Part shown: positions 52,871-62,460 of the stretch, in pieces
Position numbering within the stretch: position 1 is the stretch's first letter
Layout: each line of letters opens with the position of its first letter
Origin: Atherix ibis
Lineage: Eukaryota > Arthropoda > Insecta > Diptera > Athericidae
Length of the DNA: 64,000 bases
Assembly: GCA_958298945.1 (NCBI GenBank)
Contig: OY282608.1
Span: 66,316,951 to 66,380,950, forward strand
Direction: 5' to 3'
Notes under the pieces: model-generated
Told to the model about the DNA's origin: nothing
Database searches by the model: none
Seen by the model: only the letters and a program-made list of their open reading frames with translations
Position numbers and translations under genes: made by a program

Positions 52871-54659
52871 AATATGAAGTAGTATGTTTAAAAGGAATAT
52901 CAAGTAGTATATTTAAGAGGAATATGAAGTAGTATGTTTAAGAGGAATATGAAGTAGTATGTTTAAGACGAATATGAAGTAGTATGTTTGAGAGGAATAT
53001 GAAGTAGTATGTTTAAGAGGAATATGAAGTAGTATATTTAAGTGGAATATGAAGTAGTATGTTTAAGAGGAATATGGAGTAGTGTGTTTAACAGAAATAT
53101 GAAGTATTATATTTAAGAGGAATATGCAGTAGTATGTTTAAGAGGAATTTGAAGTAGTATATTTAAGTGGAATATGAAATAGTATGTTTAAGAGGAATAT
53201 GGAGTAGTGTGTTTAACAGAAATATGAAGTATTATATTTAAGAGGAATATGAAGTAGTATGTTTAAGAGGAATATGAGGTAGTATATTTAAGAGGAATAT
53301 GTAGTAGTATGTTATATTTAAGAGGAAATATGAAGTAGTATGTTTAGGAGGAAAATGAAGTAGTATATTTAAGAGAAATATGAAATAATATATTTAAGAG
53401 GAATATGAAGTAGTATGTTTATGAGGAATATGAAGTAGAATGTTTAAGAGGAATATGAAGTAGTATGTTTAAAACGAATATGAAGTAGTATGTTTGAGAG
53501 GAATATGAAGTAGAATGTTTAAGAGGATAATGAAGTTGTATATTTAAGATGAATATGAAGTAGTATGTTTAAGAGGAATATGAAGTAGTATGTTTAAGAG
53601 GAATATGAAGTAGTATGTTTAAGAGGAATAAGAAGTAGCATGTTTAAGAGGAATATAAAGTAGTGTATTTAAGAGGAATATGAAGCAGTATGTTTAAGAG
53701 AAATTTGAAGTAGTATGTTTAAGAGGAATATGAAGTAGAATGTTTAAGAGGAATATGAAGTTGTATATTTAAGATGAATATGAAGTAGTATGTTTAAGAG
53801 GAATATGAAGTAGTATGTTTAAGAGGAATATGAAGTAGTATGTTTAAGAGGAATATGAAGTAGCATGTTTAAGAGGAATATGAAGTAGTATGTTTAAGAG
53901 GAATACGAAGTAGTATGTTTAAGAGGAATATGAAGTAGTATGTTTAAGAGGAATTTGAAGTAGTATATTTAAGAGGAATATGAAGTAGTATGTTTAAGAA
54001 GAATATGAAGTGGATTGTTTTAGAGGAATATGAAGTAGTACATTTAAGAGGAATATGAAGTAGTATGTTTAAGAGGAATATGAAGTAGTATGTTTAAGAG
54101 GAATATGAAGTAGTATATTTAAGAGGAATATGAAGTAGTATGTTTAAGAGGAATATGAAGTAGTATGTTTAAGAGGAATATGAAGTAGTATGTTTAAAAG
54201 GAATATGAAGTAGTATGTCTAAGAGGAATATGAAGTAGTATTTTTAAGAGGAATATGAAGTAGTATGTTTAAGAGGAATATGAAGTAGTAAATTTAAGAG
54301 GAATATGAAGTAGTATGTTTAAGAGGAATATGAAGTAGTATGTTTAAGAGGAATATGAAGTAGTATGTTTAAGAGGAATATGAAGTAGTATATTTAAGAG
54401 GAATATGAAGTAGTATGTTTAAGAGGAATATGACGTAGTATGTTTAAGAGGAATATTAAGTAGTATATTTAAGAGGAATATGAAGTAGTGTATTTAAGAG
54501 GAATATGAAGCAGTATATTTAAGAGTAATATGAACTATTATGTTTAAGAGGAATATGCAGTTGTATGTTTAAGAGGAATATGAAGTAGTATGTTTAAGAG
54601 GAATATGAAGTAGTATGTTTAAGAGGAATATGAAGTAGTATGTTGAAGAGGAATATGAA

Positions 54660-55384
54660 GTAGTATGTTTAAGAGTAATATGAAGTAGTATGTTTAAGAG
54701 GAATTTGAAGTAGTATATTTAAGAGGAATATAAAGTAGTATGTTTAAGAAGAATATGAAGTAGAATGTTTAAGAGGAATATGAAATTGTATGTTTATGAG
54801 GAATATGCAGTAGTATGTTTAAGAGGAATATGATGTAGAATGTTTAAGAGGAATATGAAGTAGTATGTTTAAGATGAATATGAAGTAGAATTTTTAAGAG
54901 GAATATGAAGTAGTATATTTAAGAGGAATATGACGTAGTATGTTTAAGAGGAATATGAAGTAGTATATTTAAGAGGAATATGAAGTAGTATATTTAAGAG
55001 GAATATGACGTAGTATGTTTAAGAGGAATATGAAGTAGTATATTTGAGAGGAATATGAAGTAATATATTTAAGAGGAATATGAAGTAGTATGTTTAAGAG
55101 GAATATGAAGTAGTATGTTTAAGAGGAATAGGAAGTAGTACATTTAAGAGGAATATGAAGTAGTATGTTTAAGAGGAATATGAAGTAGTATGTTTAAGAG
55201 AAATATGAAGTAGTATGTTTAAGAGGAATATGAAGTAGTATGTTTAAGAGGAATATGAAGTTGTATGTTTAAGAGGAATATGAAGTAGTATGTTTAAAAG
55301 GAATATGAAGTAGTATGTTTAAGAGGTTTATGAAGTAGTATTTTTAAGAGGAATATGAAGTAGTATGTTTAAGAGGAATATGAA
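54660..55384. repeat. 725-bp tandem duplication F, unit 1 (29 monomers)
   Basis: Anchors at a constant offset of 725: GAATTTGAAG at 54,701 and 55,426, GCAGTAGTATG at 54,807 and 55,532, AATAGGAAGTAG at 55,127 and 55,852, TTTAAAAGG at about 55,284 and TTTAAAATG at about 56,009. Block E unit 1 has only one copy of this segment, so the event followed duplication E. Boundaries are placed by eye. Confidence 0.88.
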
Positions 55385-56109
55385 ATAGTATGTTTAAGAG
55401 GAATATGAAGTAGTATGTTTAAGAGGAATTTGAAGTAGTATATTTAAGAGGAATATGAAGTAGTATGTTTAAGAAGAATATGAAGTAGAATGTTTAAGAG
55501 GAATATGAAATAGTATGTTTAAGAGGAATATGCAGTAGTATGTTTAAGAGGAATATGATGTAGAATGTTTAAGAGGAATATGAAGTAGTATGTTTAAGGT
55601 GAATATGAAGTAGAATTTTTAAGAGGAATATGAAGTAGTATATTTAAGAGGAACATGAAGTAGTATGTTTAAGAGGAATATGAAGTAGTATATTTAAGAG
55701 GAATATGAAGTAGTATATTTAAGAGGAATATGAAGTAGTATGTTTAAGAGGAATATGAAGTAGTATATTTGAGAGGAATATGAAGTAATATATTTAAGAG
55801 GAATATGAAGTAGTATGTTTAAGAGGAATATGAAGTAGTATGTTTAAGAGGAATAGGAAGTAGTACATTTAAGAGGAATATGAAGTAGTATGTTTAAGAG
55901 GAATATGAAGTAGTATGTTTAAGAGAAATATGAAGTAGTATGTTTAAGAGGAATATGAAGTAGTATGTTTAAGAGGAATATGAAGTTGTATGTTTAAGAG
56001 GAATATGAAGTAGTATGTTTAAAATGAATATGAAGTAGTATGTTTAAGAGGAATATGAAGTAGTATTTTTAAGAGGAATATGAAGTAGTATGTTTAAGAG
56101 GAATATGAA
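55385..56109. repeat. 725-bp tandem duplication F, unit 2
   Basis: This is the second copy of the 29-monomer unit. It differs from unit 1 by a few bases, for example GGAACATG at about 55,650 against GGAATATG, and GGAATATG at about 56,050 against GGTTTATG. The three AATAGGAAGTAG monomers of the window (50,921, 55,127, 55,852) track duplication E and then F. Confidence 0.87.
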
Positions 56110-58555
56110 GTAGTATGTTTAAGAGGAATATGAAGTAGTATGTTTAAGAGGAATATGAAATAGTATGTTTAAGAGGGATATGAAATAATATGTTTAATAG
56201 GAATATGAAGTAGTATGTTTAAGAGGAATATGAAGTAGTATGTTTAAGATGAATATGAAGGAGTATGTTTAAGAGGAATATGAAGTAGTATGTTTAAGAG
56301 GAATATGAAGTAGTATGTTTAACAGGAATATGAAGTAGTATATTTAAGAGGAATGTGAAGTAGTATATTTAAGACGAATATGAAGTAGTATGTTTAAGAG
56401 GAATATGAAGTAGTATATTTTTAAGAGGAATATGAAGTAGTATGTTTAAGAGGAATATGAAGTAGTATGTTTAAGAGGAATATGAAGTAGTATGTTTAAG
56501 AGGAATATGAAGTAGTATGTTTAACAGGAATATGAAGTAGTATATTTAAGAGGAATATGAAGTAGTATATTTAAGAGGAATATGAAGTAGTATGTTTAAG
56601 AGGAATATGAAGTAGTATGTTTAAGAGGAATATGAAGTAGTATGTTTAACAGGAATATGAAGTAGTATATTTAAGAGGAATATGAAGTAGTACATTTAAG
56701 AGGAATATGAAGTAGTACGTTGAAGAGGAATATGAAGTAGTATATTTAAGAGGAATATGAAGTAGTATGTTTAAGAGGAATATGAAGTAGTATATTTAAG
56801 AGGAATATGAAGTAGTATATTCAAGAGGAATATGAAGTAGTATATTTAAGAGGAATATGAAGTAGTACGTTTAAGAGGAATATGAAGAAGTATATTTAAG
56901 AGGAATATGAAGTAGTATGTTTAAGAGGAATATGAAGTAGTATATTTAAGAGGAATATGAAGTAGTATATTTAAGAGGAATATGAAGTAGTATGTTTAAG
57001 AGGAATATGAAGTTGTATGTTCTAGAGGAATATGAAATAGTATGTTTAAGAGGGATATGAAGTAGTATGTTTAAGAGGAATATGAAGTAGTATTTTTAAG
57101 AGGAATATGAAGTAGTATGTTTAAGAGGAATATGAAATAGTATATTTTAAAGGAATATGAAGTAGTATATTTAAGAAGAATATGAAGTAGTATGTTTAAG
57201 AGGAATATGAAGTAGTATGTTTAAGAGGAATATGAAGTAGTATGTTTAAGAGGAATATGAAGTTGTATATTTAAGAGGAATATGAAGTAGTATGTTTAAG
57301 AGGAATATGAAGTAGTATATTTAAGAGGAATATGAAGTAGTATGTTTAAGAGGAATATGAAGTAGTATGTTTAAGAGGAATATGAAGGAGTATGTTTAAG
57401 TGGAATATGAAGTAGTATGTTTAAGAGGAATATGAAGTAGTATGTTTAACAGGAATATGAAGTAGTATGTTTAAGAGGAATATGAAGTAGTATGTTTAAG
57501 AGGAATATGAAGTAGTATGTTTAAGAGGAATATGAAGGAGTATGTTTAAGAGGAATATGAAGTAGTATGTTTAAGAGGAATATAAAGTAGTATGTTTAAG
57601 AGGAATATGAAGTTGTATGTTTAACATGAATATGAAGTAGTATGTTTAAGAGGAATATGAAGTAGTATGTTTAAGAGCAATATGAAGTAGTATGTTTAAG
57701 AGGAATATGAAGTAGTATATTTAAGAGGAATATGAAGTAGTATGTTTAAGAGAAATATGAAGCAGTATGTTTAAGAGAAATATGAAGTAGTATGTTTAAG
57801 AGGAATATGAAGGAGTATGTTTAAGAGGAATATGAAGTAGTATGTTTAAGAGGAATATGAAGTAGTATGTTTAAGAGGAATATGAAGTAGTATGTTTAAG
57901 AGGAATATGAAGTAGTATGTTTAAGAGGAATATGAAGTAGTATGTTTAAGAGGAATATGAAGTAGTATGTTTAAGAGGAATATGAATTAGTATATTTAAG
58001 AGTAATATGAAGTAGTATGTTTAAAAGGAATATGAAGTAGTATATTTAAGATTAATATGAAGTAGTATGTTCAAGAGTAATATGAAGTAGTATGTTTAAG
58101 AGGAATATGAAGTAGTATGTTTAAGAGGAATATGAAGTAGTATTTTTAAGAGAAATATGAAGTAGTATGTTTGAGAGGAATATGAAGTAGTATATTTAAG
58201 AGGAATATGAAGTAGTTTGTTTAAGAGGAATATGAAGTAGTATGTTTAAGAGGAATATGAAGTAGTATGCTTAAGAGGATTATGAAGTAGTATATTTAAG
58301 AGGAATATGAAGTAGTATGTTTAAGAGGAATATGAAGTAGTATATTTAAGAGGAATATGAAGTAGTATGTTTAAGAGGAATGTGAAGTAGTATGTTTAAG
58401 AAGAATATGAAGGAGTTTGTTTAAGAGGATAATGAAGTAGTATGTTTAAGAGGAATATGAAGTAGTATGTTTAAGAGGAATATGAAGGAGTATGTTTAAG
58501 AGGAATATGAAGTAGTATGTTTAAGAGGAATATGAAGTAGTATGTTTAAGAGGAA

Positions 58556-59930
58556 TATGAAGTTGTATGTTTAACATGAATATGAAGTAGTATGTTTAAG
58601 AGGAATATGAAGTAGTATGTTTAAGAGGAATATGAAGTAGTATGTTTAAGAGGAATATGAAGTAGTCAATTTAAGAGGAATATGAAGTAGTCTATTTAGG
58701 AGTAAAATGAAGTAGTATGTTTAAGAGGAATATGAAGTAGTATATTTAAGAGGAATATGAAGTAGTATGTTTAAGAGGAATATGAAGGAGTATGTTTAAG
58801 AGAAATATGAAGCAGTATGTTTAAGAGGAATATGAAGTAGTATGTTTAAGAGGAATATGAAGTAGTATATTTAAGAGTAATATGAAGTAGTATGTTTAAG
58901 AGGAATATAAAGGAGTATGTTTAAGAGGAATATGAAGTAGTTTGTTTAAGAGAAATATGAAGTAGTATGTTCAAGAGGAATATGAAATAATATGTTTAAG
59001 AGGGATATGAAGTAGTATGTTTAAGAGGAATATGAAGTAGTATTTTTAAGAGGAATATGAAGTAGTATGTTTAAGAGGAATATGAAGTAGTATAGTGAAA
59101 AGGAATATGAAGTAGTATATTTAAGAGGAATATGAAGTAGTATGTTTAAGAGGAATATGAAGTAGTATGTTTAAGAGGAATATGAAGTAGTATTTTTAAG
59201 AGGAATATGAAGGAGTATGTTTAAGAGGAATATGAAGTAGTATAGTTAAAAGGAATATGAAGTAGTATATTTAAGAGGAATATGAAGTAGTATGTTTAAG
59301 AGGAATATGAAGTAGTATGTTTAAGAGGAATATGAAGTAGTATGTTCAAGAGTAATATGAAGTAGTATGTTTAAGAGGAATATGAAGTAGTATGTTTAAG
59401 AGGAATATGAAGTAGTATTTTTAAGAGAAATATGAAGTAGTATGTTTGAGAGGAATATGAAGTAGTATATTTTAAAGGAATATGAAGTAGTATATTTAAG
59501 AGGAATATGAAGTAGTATGTTTAAGAGGAATATGAAGTAGTATGTTTAAGAGGAATATGAAGTAGTATGCTTAAGAGGAATATGAAGTAGTATATTTAAG
59601 AGGAATATGAAGTAGTATGTTTAAGAGGAATATGAAGTAGTATATTTAAGAGGAATATGAAGTAGTATGTTTAAGAGGAATGTGAAGTAGTATGTTTAAG
59701 AAAAATATGAAGGAGTTTGTTTAAGAGGATAATGAAGTAGTATGTTTAAGAGGAATATGAAGTAGTATGTTTAAGAGGAATATGAAGTAGTATGTTTAAG
59801 AGGAAGATGAAGTAGTATATTTAAGAGGAATATGAAGTAGTATGTTTAAGAGGAATATGAAGGAGTATGTTTAAGAGGAATATGAAGTAGTATGTTTAAG
59901 AGGAATATGAAGTAGTATGTTTAAGAGGAA
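58556..59930. repeat. 1,375-bp tandem duplication G, unit 1 (55 monomers)
   Basis: Anchors at exactly 1,375: ACATGAATATG at 58,574 and 59,949, TCTATTTA at 58,691 and 60,066, TATAAAGGAG at 58,906 and 60,281, TATAGTGAAA at 59,091 against TATAGTTAAA at 60,466, GAAGGAG at 59,209 and 60,584, and TGTGAAGTAG at 59,681 and 61,056. An earlier, partly related ACATGAATATG monomer is at 57,624, 950 bp before. Confidence 0.9.
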
Positions 59931-61305
59931 TATGAAGTTGTATGTTTAACATGAATATGAAGTAGTATGTTTAAGAATAATATGAAGTAGTATGTTTAAG
60001 AGGAATATGAAGTAGTATGTTTAAGAGGAATATGAAGTAGTCTGTTTAAGAGGAAAATGAAGTAGTCTATTTAAGAGTAATATGAAGTAGTATGTTTAAG
60101 AGGAATATGAAGTAGTATATTTAAGAGGAATATGAAGTAGTATGTTTAAGAGGAATATGAAGGAGTATGTTTAAGAGAAATATGAAGCAGTATGTTTAAG
60201 AGGAATATGAAGTAGTATGTTTAAGAGGAATATGAAGTAGTATATTTAAGAGTAATATGAAGTAGTATGTTTAAGAGGAATATAAAGGAGTATGTTTAAG
60301 AGGAATATGAAGTAGTTTGTTTAAGAGGAATATGAAGTAGTATGTTCAAGAGGAATATGAAATAATATGTTTAAGAGGGATATGAAGTAGTATGTTTAAG
60401 AGGAATATGAAGTAGTATTTTTAAGAGGAATATGAAGTAGTATGTTTAAGAGGAATATGAAGTAGTATAGTTAAAAGGAATATGAAGTAGTATATTTAAG
60501 AGGAATATGAAGTAGTATGTTTAAGAGGAATATGAAGTAGTATGTTTAAGAGGAATATGAAGTAGTATGCTTAAGAGGAATATGAAGGAGTATGTTTAAG
60601 AGGAATATGAAGTAGTATGTTTAAGAGGAATATGAAGTAGTATTTTTAAGAGGAATATGAAGTAGTATGTTTAAGAGGAATATGAAGTAGTATATTTAAG
60701 AGTAATATGAAGTAGTATGTTTAAAAGGAATATGAAGTAGTATATTTAAGATTAATATGAAGTAGTTTGTTCAAGAGTAATATGAAGTAGTATGTTTAAG
60801 AGGAATATGATGTAGTATGTTTAAGAGGAATATGAAGTAGTATATTTAAAAAGAATATGAAATAGTATATTTAAGAAGAATATGAAGTAGTATGTTTAAG
60901 AGGAATATGAAGTAGTATGTTTAAGAGGAATATGAAGTAGTATGCTTAAGAGGAATATGAAGTAGTATATTTAAGAGGAATATGAAGTAGTATGTTTAAG
61001 AGGAATATGAAGTAGTATATTTGAGAGGAATATGAAGTAGTATGTTTAAGAGGAATGTGAAGTAGTATGTTTAAGAAGAATATGAAGGAGTATGTTTAAG
61101 AGGAATATGAAGTAGTATGTTTAAGAGGAATATGAAGTAGTATGTTTAAGAGGAATATGAAGTAGTATGTTTAAGAGGAATATGAAGTAGTATGTTTAAG
61201 AGGAATATGAAGTAGTATGTTTAAGAGGAATATGAAGGAGTATGTTTAAGAGGAATATGAAGTAGTATGTTTAAGAGGAATATGAAGTAGTATGTTTAAG
61301 AGGAA
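59931..61305. repeat. 1,375-bp tandem duplication G, unit 2 (55 monomers)
   Basis: This is the second unit, followed at 61,324 by the start of a third (ACATGAATATG) that soon changes into the short-period cluster of 61.4-62.5 kb. The length is an exact multiple of 25, so no phase change is needed. The unit has gained a TAAGAGTAAT / TAAAAGG / TAAGATTAAT / TTCAAGAGTAAT series near 60.69-60.78 kb that unit 1 lacks at that place. Confidence 0.87.
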
Positions 61306-61400
61306 TATGAAGTTGTATGTTTAACATGAATATGAAGTAGTATGTTTAAGAGGAATATGAAGTAGTATGTTTAAGAGGAATATGAAGTAGTATGTTTAAG

Positions 61401-62460
61401 AGGAATATGAAGTAGTATATTTAAGATTAATATGAAGTAGTATGTTCAAGAGTAATATGAAGTAGTATGTTTAAGAGGAATATGATGTAGTATATTTAAG
61501 AGGAATATGAAGTAGTATGTTTAGGAGGAATATGAAGTAGTATGTTTAAGAGGAATATGAAGTAGTATATTTAAGAGGAATATGAAGTAGTATGTTTAAG
61601 AGGAATATGAAGTAGTATGTTTAAGAGTAATATGAAGTAGTATGTTTAAAAGGAATATGAAGTAGTATATTTAAGATTAATATGAAGTAGTATGTTCAAG
61701 AGTAATATGAAGTAGTATGTTCAAGAGTAATATGAAGTAGTATGTTTAAGAGTAATATGAAGTAGTATGTTTAAGAGGAATATGATGTAGTATATTTAAG
61801 AGGAATATGAAGTAGTATGTTTAGGAGGAATATGCAGTAGTATGTTTAAGAGGAATATGAAGGAGTATGTTTAAGAGGAATATGAAGTAGTATGTTTAAG
61901 AGGAATATGAAGTAGTATGTTTAAGAGGAATATGAAGTTGTATGTTTAAGAGGAATATGAAGTAGTATGTTTAAGAGGAATATGAAGTAGTATGTTTAAG
62001 AGGAATATGAAGTAGTATGTTTAAGAGGAATATGAAGTAGTATATTTAAGAGTAATATGAAGTAGTATGTTTAAAAGGAATATGAAGTAGTATATTTAAG
62101 CTTAATATGAAGTAGTATGTTCAAGAGTAATATGAAGTAGTATGTTTAAGAGTAATATGAAGTAGTATGTTTAAGAGGAATATGATGTAGTATATTTAAG
62201 GGGAATATGAAGTAGTATGTTTAGGAGGAATATGAAGTAGTATGTTTAAGAGGAATATGAAGTAGTATATTTAAGAGGAATATGAAGTAGTATGTTTAAG
62301 AGGAATATGAAGTAGTATGTTTAAGGGTAATATGAAGTAGTATGTTTAAGAGGAATATGAAGTAGTATATTTAAGATTAATATGAAGTAGTATGTTCAAG
62401 AGTAATATGAAGTAGTATGTTTAAGAGGAATATGATGTAGTATATTTAAGAGGAATATGA
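61401..62460. repeat. cluster of four short higher-order repeats (10-16 monomers)
   Basis: A module with TAAGATTAATATG, TTCAAGAGTAATATG and GATGTAGTATATT recurs four times. GATGTAG starts at 61,484, 61,784, 62,184 and 62,434, giving steps of 300, 400 and 250 bp. The middle copies have extra TAAGAGTAAT or TTCAAGAGTAAT monomers, for example a doubled TTCAAGAGTAAT near 61,694-61,730. One copy reads TAAGCTTAAT (about 62,097). The steps are all multiples of 25. Confidence 0.85.

Larger units (their letters stand above)
45518..53339 (+). repeat. four 31-bp monomers with TTATATTTAAG
   Basis: Four 31-bp monomers start ATGTTATATTTAAGAGG and continue AAATATGAAGTAGT, at 45,518-45,548, 48,197-48,227, 48,828-48,858 and 53,309-53,339. 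Each combines a 5-bp partial monomer start (ATGTT) and one extra A before AATATG. All four sit after a GTAGTAGTATG variant and near a TTTAACAGAAATATG monomer, so they are copies of one original event spread by block duplication. Confidence 0.88.
52871..58103. repeat. 5.23-kb higher-order tandem duplication E, unit 2
   Basis: This is the second unit of the duplication starting at about 48.39 kb. It is longer mainly because of a 725-bp internal tandem duplication (about 54,660-56,109) and about 300 bp more between 56.1 and 56.8 kb. It has lost 5 and 6 monomers in its left half. A 27-bp monomer (ATATTTTTAAG, about 56,416) adds the 2 bases that take the offset out of multiples of 25. The right end matches unit 1 up to TTCAAGAGTAATATG at about 58,071. 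Confidence 0.87.
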
